64,000 nucleotides of DNA from Rhizobium sp. Q54 (GCA_945889445.1 CAMDBX010000009.1:1-64000), one strand, 5' to 3'; shown: positions 15,049 to 24,513, counted from the stretch's first letter. Program-made: numbers and translations. Notes: generated from the letters alone by a model not told the origin.

Positions 15049-15127
15049 GATATTCTCCTGGTTGTCGTTGTCCGGAGCCTCATGGCGCCGTGTCACTGGA
15101 TGACGCATGCACACTTGCGCATCTGGC

Positions 15128-15165
15128 CTGTCGCAACACTGACGCTATCCTGACGGCAAGCTGAC
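15128..15165 (-). promoter_or_regulatory. four half-sites on an 11-bp lattice upstream of peptide C
   Basis: CTGTC at 15128 and CTGAC at 15139, 15150 and 15161 are spaced exactly 11 bp. On the coding strand this reads as four G(T/A)CAG repeats. The layout matches tandem OmpR/PhoB-family sites (one helical turn), about 80 bp before the start codon. The half-site differs from the classical Pho box (GTCAT) by its final base. Confidence 0.65.
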
Positions 15166-15222
15166 AGGCGCGCAGTGCCGCCACGCGGGAGAGACATGAA
15201 AATCCGGTCGATTGCGTGCGCC

Positions 15223-16335
15223 TCAGCGCTGGGCGGGGTCGAAGGCCTTGAAGTGCTTCGACAGCTTCAGGCCCTGCTTCTGGTAGTTGGAGCCGATGCC
15301 CTGGCCATAGACGCGCTCGGGCGCTTCGGTGAGCGGTTCATAGACCAGCCGCCCGATGATCTGCCCGTCCTCGAGAATGAACGGCACCTCGTGGCTCCGC
15401 ACTTCCAGCACGGCGCGCGCACCCTCTCCGTGTCCTGACAAATGCCCGAAGCCGGGGTCGAAGAAGCCGGCGTAATGAACGCGGAACTCGCCCACCAGCG
15501 GGTTGAACGGCACCATCTCGGCGGCAAAGGCCGGCGGCACGCGCACCGCTTCCTTGGAGGCGAGGATGTAGAACTGGTCGGGGTCCAGCACCAGCGAGCC
15601 GCGCTGCCAGATCGGTTCCCAGAAATCGTGAACCGCAAGCGCGCCCTTGGCGTCCACGTCGACGAGCCCCGCATGGCGCTTGGCGCGGAAGCCCACCGGG
15701 CCATCCGCTCCAAGCGTCGAGAGGTCGACGGAAAGTGCCAGCCCGTTGTCGATGTTCACTTCGCCCGACGAGATCAGACCTTCCTTGTCATGCAACGCGC
15801 GGATCAGCGCGTCGGTGGCAAGCGTTGCCCCCTGGCGGAAGCGGATCTGCGACAGGCGCGAGCCCTCGCGCACCAGGATGGGGAAGGTGCGCGGCGAGAT
15901 CTCGGCATAGAGCGGGCCCTCATAGGCCTCCGGCACCTTGTCGAACTCCTGCGCATGATCGGTGATGACGCGGGTGAAGATGTCCAGCCGCCCGGTGGAG
16001 CTCTTGGGATTGGCCGCAGCCGCCACGCCCTTCGGCAGCTTCAGGCTTTCCTGGAGCGGCACGATATAGACGCAACCCGTCTCCAGCACCGCGCCATCGG
16101 TCAGCGGCATGCGGTGCAGCGCCAGTTCCTTCACCCGGGCTTCCACGGTGGACCGTGGACCTGGCAGGAAGGAGGCGCGCACCCGATAGGCCCACGGCCC
16201 CAGCCGCAGGTCAAGGCTGGCCGGCTGGATCTGGTCGGCATCCACCGGCCGGGCAAGCCGGATCAGCCCTTCCTCGCAATAGCGGGCAATGGCGCGGGCG
16301 GGCAGGATGCCGCGGGGCTCGAGCGTGGTTCCCAT
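15223..16335 (-). CDS. dcd: dCTP deaminase, long form
   Basis: A 370-residue 2'-deoxycytidine 5'-triphosphate deaminase of the long alphaproteobacterial type (about twice the length of the E. coli enzyme, with two related dUTPase-fold halves). Family positions are QPASLDLRLG near residue 40, ANPKSSTGRLDIF near 113 (the S-S-x-G-R catalytic loop), and NPLVGEFRVHYAGFFDPGFG near 275. It makes dUTP from dCTP for thymidylate synthesis. Start 16335 gives MGTTLEPRG with GGAGG immediately upstream; a longer reading from 16398 adds unlikely sequence. Divergent from apaG. Confidence 0.88.
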   Translation of the reverse strand: MGTTLEPRGILPARAIARYCEEGLIRLARPVDADQIQPASLDLRLGPWAYRVRASFLPGPRSTVEARVKELALHRMPLTDGAVLETGCVYIVPLQESLKLPKGVAAAANPKSSTGRLDIFTRVITDHAQEFDKVPEAYEGPLYAEISPRTFPILVREGSRLSQIRFRQGATLATDALIRALHDKEGLISSGEVNIDNGLALSVDLSTLGADGPVGFRAKRHAGLVDVDAKGALAVHDFWEPIWQRGSLVLDPDQFYILASKEAVRVPPAFAAEMVPFNPLVGEFRVHYAGFFDPGFGHLSGHGEGARAVLEVRSHEVPFILEDGQIIGRLVYEPLTEAPERVYGQGIGSNYQKQGLKLSKHFKAFDPAQR

Positions 16336-16414
16336 GCCTCCACATGGCGGAAATGATGCGGGCTTGGCAAGTGTTCGCTGTGGAAAACCCCGCAACATGG
16401 GCTAAACTGCCGCC

Positions 16415-16807
16415 ATGTATGAGCGCATCACCCAGGGCGTGAAGGTCATTGTCCACCCGAAATACCTCGACGGCCAGTCCAAGCCGGAGGAGAGCCATTT
16501 CGTCTGGGCCTATGCCATCACCATCGAGAACCACAGTCGCGAAGCGGTTACGCTGCGCACCCGCTACTGGAAGATCACCGATGCGTCGGGCCACGTGCAG
16601 GAGGTTCGCGGCGCGGGTGTGGTGGGCGAACAGCCGGTGATCAAGCCGGGTGACAGCTACAGCTACACGTCCGGCTGCCCCCTGAAAACCTCATCGGGCT
16701 TCATGGTCGGCGCCTACCAGATGCAGCTCGCCTCCGGCGAATTGATCAACGTCGAGATTCCGCCCTTCTCGCTCGACAGCCCGCACGAGAAACACGCCAT
16801 CAACTGA
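16415..16807 (+). CDS. apaG: ApaG protein
   Basis: A 130-residue ApaG: VKVIVHPKYLDGQSKPEESHFVWAY at the start, ITIENHS and the signature GVVGEQPVIKPGDSYSYTSGCPL, SSGFMVGAYQM. The fold is a fibronectin-III-like sandwich; E. coli ApaG is linked to Co2+/Mg2+ efflux, though the molecular role is unclear. It is followed by argE after 7 bases, so the two are probably co-transcribed. Confidence 0.95.
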   Translation: MYERITQGVKVIVHPKYLDGQSKPEESHFVWAYAITIENHSREAVTLRTRYWKITDASGHVQEVRGAGVVGEQPVIKPGDSYSYTSGCPLKTSSGFMVGAYQMQLASGELINVEIPPFSLDSPHEKHAIN

Positions 16808-16814
16808 AGTGACC

Positions 16815-17972
16815 ATGACAGGCAAAACCTATTCCACCGAGGAGATGCTGGCCCGCCTCATCGCCTTCGACACGACAAGCCGTGACGGCAACATTCCCTT
16901 GATCGAATTCGTCGAGGACTATCTCGACGGCTGGGGCGTGCCGCATTTCCGCGTCGACTATGAGGCGAACCGCAAGACCAACCTCTTCGCCACCATCGGC
17001 CCCGCCATTGCCGGCGGCATCGTGCTGTCGGGTCACACCGACGTGGTGCCGGTCGATGGCCAGCCCTGGACGTCGAACCCCTTCGAACTGACGGCGCGTG
17101 ACGACAGGCTCTTCGGCCGCGGCACCTGTGACATGAAGGGCTTTCTTGCCGTCTGCCTGGCGGAAGTGCCCAACTTCCTCAAGGCCAACTTGAAGTCGCC
17201 CATCCATCTGGCGCTGTCCTGCGACGAGGAAGTGGGCTGCAAGGGTGTCCGCCCGCTCGTTGCCCACATGCGTGACAATCTGCCCAAGCCGCGCGCCGTC
17301 ATCGTCGGCGAGCCCACCTCCATGAAGGTGGTCAACGCCCACAAGTCCGCCGTCACCTTCTCCACCGAAGTGACGGGCCTCGAGGCGCACTCCAGCCTCA
17401 CCCACCATGGCGTCAACGCCATCATGGTGGCGGGCGAGTTGTTGTCCGAGATGGGCCGCATCCGCGAGCACCTGATCGCGCTGGGCGATCCCACCCACCG
17501 CTTCGACCCGCCCTATTCGACCATCCATGTGGGCGTGATCGGCGGCGGCACCGCCAAGAACATCATTCCGCGCAAGTGTTCCTTCCAGTGGGAGACGAGA
17601 CTCCTTCCCACCGCCGACCCCGATTACGTTCCGCACCGCTTCGACACCTTCTCCCGCAAGCTGGAACCCGCGATGAAGGCACTGGCCCCGGAAACGGGGA
17701 TTGCCACCGAGGCGGTCAACAGCGTTCCCGGCCTTGCCCCGGAGAAGGATTCCCCGGCGGAGAATCTGGCCCTCCACCTGGCGGGCGCCAATTCCACCCA
17801 TGCGGTGAGCTACTGCACCGAGGCCGGCCTCTTCCAGCAGATCGGAATCCCGGCCGTCATCTGCGGCCCCGGCTCCATCGAGCAGGCCCACAAGCCGGAC
17901 GAGTGGATCGAAACGTCTGAACTCCGGAAGTGCGAGGCCTTCATGGGCAAGCTGGTCGCCCAGCTGTCCTAG
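16815..17972 (+). CDS. argE: acetylornithine deacetylase
   Basis: A 385-residue M20-family metallopeptidase. Visible landmarks: LSGHTDVVPVDGQPW (metal-binding His and the Asp two residues on), LFGRGTCDMKGF (bridging Asp), CDEEVGC (catalytic Glu pair), GEPTSMKVVNAHKS, and the C-terminal His in CGPGSIEQAHKPDEWI. It removes acetate from N-acetylornithine to give ornithine, feeding argF. A GTG at 16809 is an alternative start. argD and argF lie 17 kb away in a separate operon. Confidence 0.92.
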   Translation: MTGKTYSTEEMLARLIAFDTTSRDGNIPLIEFVEDYLDGWGVPHFRVDYEANRKTNLFATIGPAIAGGIVLSGHTDVVPVDGQPWTSNPFELTARDDRLFGRGTCDMKGFLAVCLAEVPNFLKANLKSPIHLALSCDEEVGCKGVRPLVAHMRDNLPKPRAVIVGEPTSMKVVNAHKSAVTFSTEVTGLEAHSSLTHHGVNAIMVAGELLSEMGRIREHLIALGDPTHRFDPPYSTIHVGVIGGGTAKNIIPRKCSFQWETRLLPTADPDYVPHRFDTFSRKLEPAMKALAPETGIATEAVNSVPGLAPEKDSPAENLALHLAGANSTHAVSYCTEAGLFQQIGIPAVICGPGSIEQAHKPDEWIETSELRKCEAFMGKLVAQLS

Positions 17973-18090
17973 AAGCTTTCCGAGTACCCATCCGACCAGC
18001 CATGTGAGGAACATCACCATGGCCGGGAATGTAGCATTCTAGGAATAAAAAGTCAAGGATAAAATTCCTCAACCGATTGCATGACCGCCC

Positions 18091-18579
18091 TCATCTTGGC
18101 CGGGTCACCATCGCGCCAATCGCCAGCCCCAGCCCGAAGCTCGAATGGTGCACCAGCGTGCGCCCGATGATCAGCCAGGGCGTTGCCGTGGCGCTCGCCA
18201 GCACGCCCATCCCCATCAGCGGCATCTGCACCAGGAAGGGAAACGCCATGGTCACCCAGCCGAACAGCAGCCCGTTCCAGAGCGAAGGCTCCCGCTTCGT
18301 CGCCTTCAACAGCAGAAGGTACACGCCCGCGAAGATCACCGAGATCGTGTAATAGGCCGCATGCCCGGCAATCAGCTCATGGGGCAGCGCCGGCGCCGCG
18401 CCCACATTGGCCACATAGGGCTGGCCCTGCAGCACCATCAGGAACCACCGCCCGGTGACGCTCCAGTTCACCGCCGGAAATCCGGTCAGCGCCTGGTAAA
18501 TGGTCCGCCCGATATCCGCCGCCGTCGCCGCGGCAAGCCCGGTGATCAGAATGCGCAGAAGCAGGGGGAGGCGGTTCAC
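18091..18579 (-). CDS. DUF2938-like integral membrane protein
   Basis: A 162-residue protein with four hydrophobic segments (roughly residues 6-25, 72-92, 100-120 and 130-155), consistent with the DUF2938 family by length and the GHAAYYTISVIFAGVYLL and HHSSFGLGLAIGAM stretches. Its ATG overlaps the stop of the CocE-type hydrolase by four bases, so it is the second gene of that transcript. Function unknown. Confidence 0.65.
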   Translation of the reverse strand: MNRLPLLLRILITGLAAATAADIGRTIYQALTGFPAVNWSVTGRWFLMVLQGQPYVANVGAAPALPHELIAGHAAYYTISVIFAGVYLLLLKATKREPSLWNGLLFGWVTMAFPFLVQMPLMGMGVLASATATPWLIIGRTLVHHSSFGLGLAIGAMVTRPR

Positions 18580-20594
18580 TGCAGCAACCTCGGGATTTCC
18601 TCGTTGAATTCCCGCTCGAACACCAGCTCCTCGCCCTCATAGGCTTCGATCTTGCCCCACACGACCCAGTGCCGCGCGGTCGACGTCAGCCGCCCGTAGG
18701 TTTCGGTGCGAATGTTCCAGTCGCCGCGGCGGCGCGTTTCCGTCCAGTGGGTTTCCATTTTCGCCGAGAGCGGGTCGTCCGGCATGATCGAGTACTTCTC
18801 GCGCCCCGCGCCGCCGATCACCAGCCCGTGCGGGTGCAGCTCCTGTTCGCCGAAGTCGTCGACGATCTCGATCTTGAGTTCGCCGGTCTCGGGGTCGGTC
18901 ACCGTCTCGCGCTTGTTCCAGGCGGGCGTGATCTCCGTCTGGTCCACCGGTGCTGCCGCCTCGGCCTCCGGCCATGTGACGGGCGATTCGCCTGCCACGT
19001 CCTTGCGGAGCGGCAGGTGCAGCTGCGACTTGCCCGCATAGACCGTCACCGTGGCGGCCTCGGGTGCCGGCCACATGATCGGGAAGTAGGAGGTGGAAAT
19101 CGCCACGCGCAGCTTGTGGCCTTTCGGCACCCGCCAGGCGATGTCGTCGAGCTTGATCTTCATGCGATAGTGCTTGCCCGGTTCCAGCGGCATCGGGTTC
19201 TCGCGGCTGTCCCTCATGCACAGGTTCTGCAGGTGATAGGTGATGCGCGAAACCTCGCCCGTGGGCCACACGTCGTTGAGCCTGACCGCGATATGCGCCA
19301 CCGGCTTGTCCACCGAGAACTCGAGGTCGAGGGCCGGCGGGCCCACGATGTCGATGTCGGTCACCAGCGCCGGCGTCTCGAAGGTGATCGATTGGGCATC
19401 GTCCTTCGCCTGGTCGCCCGGGAATTCGGGGCCAAGCCAGATGATGCAGTATTCGCCGCCGTCAGCGCCCGTGGTCTGCTTCGAGCAGATGGAGAGTGGC
19501 GTCTCCTTGCCCGCCGTGGGCCCGATGCCGCCGGCGTTGAGCCACCACTTCTTCACCTCCACATGGCCGAAGCCCCAGAAGCTGTCGCCGATCCAGCGGC
19601 CCTCGATCTTCGTCGGGAAGGAACCGGGCTTCCACGGCTCCATCACGTAATAGCGATAGTCCGGGTCGCGTGAGATGTGGGTGGCCGATCCCTTCAGCCA
19701 CTGGTCCCACCAGCGCAAGGCTTCCTGCAGGAAGCCGATGCGCGGTTCCGGCACGGCAAAGTGCGGGTACTTGTGCGCCCATGGCCCGATGATGGCCTTC
19801 CTGGTGGTGCGCATCCCCTTCATCAGGCGCGGCACCGCGTTGGAATAGGCGTCGTTCCAGCCGCCCACCACCAGCGTGGGAGCCTCGATCTTGGCGTAGT
19901 CCTCGCACACCGAGCCGTGCTTCCAGTAATCGTCGCGGTGCGGGTGGCTGAGCCAGGGAATGACGAGGAAGGGCTCGTTCTCCAAACGCTCCATCCACAT
20001 CTCGCGCCAGCGCTCGCCCACGATCAGGGGGTCCGGCGGGCGTGAGGAATAGGCCAGCATGGTGGCGGCCCAGCCCAGCATCTCGTTGATCACCGTGCCG
20101 CCCTTGTAGTGGACGTCATCCTCATAGCGGTCATCGGTCGAACAGATGGTGACGATGGCCTTCAGCGCAGGGGGCTTCCTGGCCGCCACCTGCAGCGCGT
20201 TGAAGCCGCCCCAGGAAATGCCGAACATGCCGACCTTGCCGTTGCACCAGGGCTGGGTGGCCAGCCAGGCGATCACCTCCAGCGCGTCGTCCTGCTCCTG
20301 TTGCGCATATTCGTCGAACATCAGCCCTTCCGAGTCGCCGTTGCCGCGCATGTCGACGCGGATCGCGGCATAGCCGTGGCCTGCGAAGTAAGGGTGGGTC
20401 AGGGCATCGCGCACATGCGTGCCGTCGCGCTTCCTGTAGGGAAGATACTCGAGCAGGACGGGAACCGGGTTTTCCTCGGCATCCACCGGAAGCCACATGC
20501 GCGCGGCCAGCTTCGTGCCGTCGGAAAGCGGGATCCACAGGTTCTCGATTTCCTTCACGGACGAGGGAAAGTCGGTCTTGGTGGTGATGGTCAT
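18576..20594 (-). CDS. CocE/NonD family hydrolase
   Basis: A 672-residue serine hydrolase of the X-Pro dipeptidyl-peptidase S15/CocE class. The nucleophile elbow is GISWGGFNALQ, preceded by VDMRGNGDSEG (oxyanion and acid region), YLPYRKRDGTH near the N-terminus, and a GPWAHKYPH motif carrying the catalytic histidine. The C-terminal part forms the jelly-roll domain of the family. No signal peptide, so cytoplasmic. Start ATG 20594 directly follows the stop of the upstream HSL-type esterase. Substrates of such proteins are amides or esters of acylated compounds; none is indicated here. Confidence 0.85.
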   Translation of the reverse strand: MTITTKTDFPSSVKEIENLWIPLSDGTKLAARMWLPVDAEENPVPVLLEYLPYRKRDGTHVRDALTHPYFAGHGYAAIRVDMRGNGDSEGLMFDEYAQQEQDDALEVIAWLATQPWCNGKVGMFGISWGGFNALQVAARKPPALKAIVTICSTDDRYEDDVHYKGGTVINEMLGWAATMLAYSSRPPDPLIVGERWREMWMERLENEPFLVIPWLSHPHRDDYWKHGSVCEDYAKIEAPTLVVGGWNDAYSNAVPRLMKGMRTTRKAIIGPWAHKYPHFAVPEPRIGFLQEALRWWDQWLKGSATHISRDPDYRYYVMEPWKPGSFPTKIEGRWIGDSFWGFGHVEVKKWWLNAGGIGPTAGKETPLSICSKQTTGADGGEYCIIWLGPEFPGDQAKDDAQSITFETPALVTDIDIVGPPALDLEFSVDKPVAHIAVRLNDVWPTGEVSRITYHLQNLCMRDSRENPMPLEPGKHYRMKIKLDDIAWRVPKGHKLRVAISTSYFPIMWPAPEAATVTVYAGKSQLHLPLRKDVAGESPVTWPEAEAAAPVDQTEITPAWNKRETVTDPETGELKIEIVDDFGEQELHPHGLVIGGAGREKYSIMPDDPLSAKMETHWTETRRRGDWNIRTETYGRLTSTARHWVVWGKIEAYEGEELVFEREFNEEIPRLLQ

Positions 20595-21563
20595 TCAGGT
20601 CCTCTCAGGCGGAAGGCGGCCGAAATGCGCAAGGCTTGCGCAGGCGGCGGTGATGGCGTCGAAGCTCGCCCGTGCGGGCAGGCTCATGTTCCGTGCACGG
20701 AGAAAAGCGTGGACGAGCAGGGGTTCGTCACGAACCATGGCGGGCACGCCTGCCGCGGCGAGCCGCGCGGCATAGGCGAAGCAGTCGTCGTGCAGCGGGT
20801 CGAGGGCGGCGGCCACGAGGAAGGCCGGTGGCAGGCCGCGGTAATTGGTTTCGCGCAGTGGTTCGGCGAATTTCGCGCCGCCCCCCTTGTAGGTGTCGCG
20901 GTAAAACTGGACGTCAGCCGTCGAGAGCCCCGGTGCCGTGGCCTGGGTGACATAGGAGCCGGCGGTCATGTCGCCGCCCAGCCCGGGGTAGATCAGCACC
21001 TGGCCCTTGAGGCGCGGGGCCTCTTCGTCGCGGGCCTTGAGTGCTAGTGCGGCGGCGAGGTTGCCGCCCGCGCTGTCGCCGCCGACGATGATCTCGGCAT
21101 TGGTGGAGGCGATGGCCGTCAGCGCCGCCCAGCAGTCCTCGAAGGCGGCCGGGAAGGGGTGCTCGGGGGCAAGGCGATAGTCCACCGCCACCACCTCGAT
21201 CCGGGCGCCGTCGCAGATCTCCGCACAGACGTCGTCATGGCTGTCGAGCCCGCCCAGCACGAAGCCGCCGCCGTGCAGGTAGACCATGAGCGGCGCGTTG
21301 GCGGCCCCCTTCGGCCGGTAATGCCGGCAGGGCACGCCTCCATAGCGCCCGTCTTCGGCTGAAACCCCCGCGGGCCGGGCCTTCCGGAAATGCGCGCAAT
21401 AGCGGTCATAGAAGGCGCGCTGCTCGGCCATGGTGAAGTTCACCGCATCGGGCGGGTAGAAGCGCTCGCCCGCGATCAGGAAGTCGCGGATGCCCGCATC
21501 TTCGAGGCCGGCATGTTTTCTTTCGATTTCGTCCAAGATTTTTCGCCGTGTGACGCCCGGCAC
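20595..21563 (-). CDS. alpha/beta hydrolase, hormone-sensitive-lipase type
   Basis: A 322-residue esterase with HGGGFVLGG (oxyanion hole), GGDSAGGNLAAAL (nucleophile Ser), YRLAPEHPFPAA, and DPLHDD carrying the acid, followed by a His in the LLVHAF segment. GTG 21563 is the start. The stop abuts the CocE-type hydrolase gene. Family is clear, substrate is not; a related enzyme is encoded at 24501-25457. Confidence 0.85.
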   Translation of the reverse strand: MPGVTRRKILDEIERKHAGLEDAGIRDFLIAGERFYPPDAVNFTMAEQRAFYDRYCAHFRKARPAGVSAEDGRYGGVPCRHYRPKGAANAPLMVYLHGGGFVLGGLDSHDDVCAEICDGARIEVVAVDYRLAPEHPFPAAFEDCWAALTAIASTNAEIIVGGDSAGGNLAAALALKARDEEAPRLKGQVLIYPGLGGDMTAGSYVTQATAPGLSTADVQFYRDTYKGGGAKFAEPLRETNYRGLPPAFLVAAALDPLHDDCFAYAARLAAAGVPAMVRDEPLLVHAFLRARNMSLPARASFDAITAACASLAHFGRLPPERT

Positions 21564-21658
21564 AGAAACCGGCCGGGCCTGAGGTTACAAGCTCAGACAT
21601 CGAAAGCAAGCGATCGCCGGAACAGACCGGCGGCCAACAGGGATCAAGGGAAACGGCC

Positions 21659-22267
21659 ATGAACAAGCTCTTCACCACCATCGCCTCCGCTGCCTTCGGG
21701 CTTGGCCTCCTCGCCACCACCGCCTTCGCGGGCCAGGTCGCCCCCAGCCAGCAGGATGGCACCATCCAGGGCATCACCATTGTCCCGGCCTCGGCCAGCC
21801 CCGATGACGTCACCGGCCAGATACAGGGCTTCAAGCGCGGCAAGCTCGTTGCCTTCGAGGCTGCGGCCAATCCGGGCGACATCATCATCAACACCAGAGA
21901 GAACCGGCTCTACTATGTGCTGGGTGACGGCCAGGCGGTGATGTATCGCGTCGCCACCGCCAAGAAGGGCTTCGAGTGGAAGGGCTCGCACCAGGTCTCC
22001 TCCAAGGTCAAGTGGCCGGACTGGCGCCCGCCGGCGGAAATGCGCAAGCGCCGCCCCGACCTTCCCCGCCACATGGCAGGCGGCCCCAACAACCCGCTCG
22101 GCGCCCGCGCCATCTACCTCGGCTCGTCAATCTACCGCATCCACGGCACCAACGAGCCCTCCTCCATCGGCAAGGCCGCCTCCTCGGGTTGCATCCGCAT
22201 GCTGAACGAGGACGTGAGCGAGCTCTACCGCTACGTCAAGCTCGGCGCCCGCGTCACCGTGCTCTGA
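21659..22267 (+). CDS. L,D-transpeptidase (YkuD family)
   Basis: A 202-residue protein with a Sec signal peptide (MNKLFTTIASAAFGLGLLATTAFA). The catalytic signature is HGTNEPSSIGKAASSGCIRM (residues 159-178), with the nucleophile Cys in SGCIRM and the His of HGT. It crosslinks peptidoglycan via 3-3 bonds or attaches outer membrane proteins, in the periplasm. RxNRLYYVLGDG upstream is the usual start of the YkuD domain. Followed by an intrinsic terminator at 22298-22326. Confidence 0.92.
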   Translation: MNKLFTTIASAAFGLGLLATTAFAGQVAPSQQDGTIQGITIVPASASPDDVTGQIQGFKRGKLVAFEAAANPGDIIINTRENRLYYVLGDGQAVMYRVATAKKGFEWKGSHQVSSKVKWPDWRPPAEMRKRRPDLPRHMAGGPNNPLGARAIYLGSSIYRIHGTNEPSSIGKAASSGCIRMLNEDVSELYRYVKLGARVTVL

Positions 22268-22297
22268 ACCGGTCCCAGTTCTCCCAAGCCAAACTCC

Positions 22298-22326
22298 AAG
22301 GCCCCGCTCGCGGGGCCTTTTTCTTT
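22298..22326 (+). terminator. intrinsic terminator after the L,D-transpeptidase gene
   Basis: AAGGCCCCG and CGGGGCCTT pair around loop CTCG, followed by TTTCTTT. It lies 31 bases after the stop codon. Confidence 0.85.
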
Positions 22327-22487
22327 GCCGCACGGAACCCCGGCGGCACATTCACGTTGTAATCGGGCTGGAGAGGGCCATATTCGGGGGGAACCGCACG
22401 TTTTCTCGACATGCCAGCGTGGGATCACCGAACTGCCGCTGGCCGTGCCTGCGGCGCGCTTCTGAACCTCCCTGAGATGTCCCCCGC

Positions 22488-23489
22488 ATGACCGTCGGCT
22501 CGAACGCCTGGAAGCTCCGCCTCGATAGCTACAAAAGTCCCGACAATCGCCGCGCCACCTTCGAACTGGTGGTGACTTCGCTGCTCCTCGCAGGCCTGTG
22601 GGCAGCGATGTGGCTGATGGCAGGGGTGAGTGCGTGGCTGCCCGCGCTGCTGGCGATCCCCTCGGGCGCGCTGCTCGTCAGGCTGTTCATGATCCAGCAC
22701 GACTGCGGCCACAATGCCTTTTTCTCCTCGCGCCTGGCCAATGACTGGACCGGCCGCGTGCTGGGCGTGCTGACGCTCACACCCTTCGACTTCTGGCGCC
22801 ACTCGCACGCGCTGCACCACGCGGGCTCCGGCAACCTTGGCCGCCGCGGCATCGGCGACATCGACACGCTGACGGTTGAGGAATATCTCGCGCGCGGCCG
22901 CTGGGGCCGCATCAAGTATCGCCTCTATCGCCACCCGCTGGTGATGTTCGGGCTGGGGCCCAGCTTCCTGTTCCTGCTCCAGCACCGGCTGCCGGTGGGC
23001 GCCACCAGGCTGGGCCGCATGCCGTGGCTCAGCACCATGCTGACGAACCTTGGCATCGCGGTGCTCTTCGCGCTCGCCATCTGGCTCATGGGCCCCTCCA
23101 CCTTCCTGCTGCTCTACCTGCCGATGATGGTGGTGGGCGCCTCGATCGGCGTCTGGCTGTTCTATGTGCAGCACCAGTTCGAGCAGACCTACTGGCAGCC
23201 CGCCACCGACTGGTCGCAACCGGATGCGGCACTGCATGGCAGTTCCTTCTACGACCTGCCGCGCTGGCTGATGTGGCTCACCGGAAACATCGGCATCCAC
23301 CACCTTCACCATCTCTCCAGCCGCATTCCCTTTTACCGCCTGCCCGAGGCGCTGGCCGACTATCCCGAGCTGCGCACCATCGGGCGCCTCACCCTGTGGC
23401 AGAGCCTTGCCTGCGTGCGCCTCACCCTGTGGGACGCGGGCCGCCGCCAGATGGTGCCCTTTGCCGCCCTGCGGCAGCGCGCCGCCTGA
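22488..23489 (+). CDS. membrane fatty acid desaturase
   Basis: A 333-residue diiron desaturase. The three histidine boxes are present: HDCGHNAFF (about residue 68), HSHALHH (about 104) and HHLHHLSSR (about 266). Four or more hydrophobic segments frame them. ATG follows a region of modest similarity to a ribosome binding site. It introduces a double bond into acyl chains, using electrons from a ferredoxin or cytochrome partner not encoded nearby. The HxxxH and HxxHH pattern resembles delta-12/omega-6 type enzymes, but regiospecificity cannot be read from sequence. Confidence 0.88.
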   Translation: MTVGSNAWKLRLDSYKSPDNRRATFELVVTSLLLAGLWAAMWLMAGVSAWLPALLAIPSGALLVRLFMIQHDCGHNAFFSSRLANDWTGRVLGVLTLTPFDFWRHSHALHHAGSGNLGRRGIGDIDTLTVEEYLARGRWGRIKYRLYRHPLVMFGLGPSFLFLLQHRLPVGATRLGRMPWLSTMLTNLGIAVLFALAIWLMGPSTFLLLYLPMMVVGASIGVWLFYVQHQFEQTYWQPATDWSQPDAALHGSSFYDLPRWLMWLTGNIGIHHLHHLSSRIPFYRLPEALADYPELRTIGRLTLWQSLACVRLTLWDAGRRQMVPFAALRQRAA

Positions 23490-23565
23490 AGCTGCAACGG
23501 GCAGGGGGTTGAAGCGGGCCGTCGCGGCCCTATCATGCGCGCCAACGCCAAGGAGTGCTTCGCAG

Positions 23566-24513
23566 ATGACCCAGTTCAACCAGCCGCTCGGCGGCAACGA
23601 CATGCCGCGCTTCGCCGGCCCCGCCACCATGATGCGGCTGCCGACGCAGACGACCGCGAAAGGACTCGACGTCTGCTTCGTCGGCGTGCCGATCGACATC
23701 GGGTCTTCGAACCGCTCCGGCACGCGCCATGGGCCGCGCCAGATCCGCGCCGAGTCCTGCATGATCCGCCCCTACAACATGGCCACTCGCGCCAAGCCCT
23801 TCGAGTCCTTCCAGGTGGCCGACATCGGCGACGTGGCGATCAACACCTTCGACCTGAAGAAGACGGTGGGCATCATCGAGACGGCCTATGACGCGATCCT
23901 GGCCGAGAACTGCACGCCCCTCACGCTGGGTGGCGACCACACGCTGACGCTTCCCATCCTGCGCGCCATGAAGAAGAGGCACGGCCCCGTGGCGCTGATC
24001 CATATCGATGCCCATGCCGACATCAACGACGAGATGTTCGGCGAGAAGATCGCCCATGGCACGCCCTTTCGCCGCGCGGTGGAGGAGGGCCTTCTCGCCT
24101 GCGACAAGAGCTTCCAGATCGGCCTGCGCGGCTCGGGCTATTCGCCCGATGATTTCGACTGGACCAGGCAGCAGGGCTTCACCGTGGTGACCGCCGAGGA
24201 GTGCTGGTACAAGTCGCTCGCTCCCCTGATGGAGCAGGTGCGCGCCAAGATCGGCAACCAGCCGGCCTATCTCACCTATGACATCGACAGCCTCGACCCG
24301 GCCTTCGCGCCCGGCACCGGCACGGTCGAAGTGGGCGGCCTTTCGACGTGGCAGGCGCTCGAGATCATCCGCGGCTGCCGGGGCCTGAACCTCGTGGGTG
24401 GTGATCTCGTCGAGGTGTCTCCGCCTCTCGATCCTGTCGGCAACACCGCACTGATCGGGGCGAACTTCCTCTTTGAAATGCTCTGCGTGCTGCCCGGCTG
24501 TCAGTACGGCTGA
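23566..24513 (+). CDS. speB: ureohydrolase: agmatinase or guanidinobutyrase
   Basis: A 315-residue arginase-superfamily enzyme with all manganese ligands: GGDHTLTLP, IDAHADIND and YDIDSLDPAFAPGTGT. The stretch NDEMFGEKIAHGTPFRRAVEEGLL is characteristic of the guanidinobutyrase/guanidinopropionase branch rather than strict agmatinase, so the symbol is tentative. It releases urea from a guanidino substrate. Start by AAGGAG upstream. Its 3' end overlaps the convergent HSL-type gene by 13 bases. Confidence 0.82.
   Translation: MTQFNQPLGGNDMPRFAGPATMMRLPTQTTAKGLDVCFVGVPIDIGSSNRSGTRHGPRQIRAESCMIRPYNMATRAKPFESFQVADIGDVAINTFDLKKTVGIIETAYDAILAENCTPLTLGGDHTLTLPILRAMKKRHGPVALIHIDAHADINDEMFGEKIAHGTPFRRAVEEGLLACDKSFQIGLRGSGYSPDDFDWTRQQGFTVVTAEECWYKSLAPLMEQVRAKIGNQPAYLTYDIDSLDPAFAPGTGTVEVGGLSTWQALEIIRGCRGLNLVGGDLVEVSPPLDPVGNTALIGANFLFEMLCVLPGCQYG

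Noticed and set aside
14629-15153. Plus-strand Val/Ala-rich frame opposite peptide C
   Set aside because: Same reason: it is the reverse reading of Asp/Ser codon repeats and crosses the terminator hairpin.
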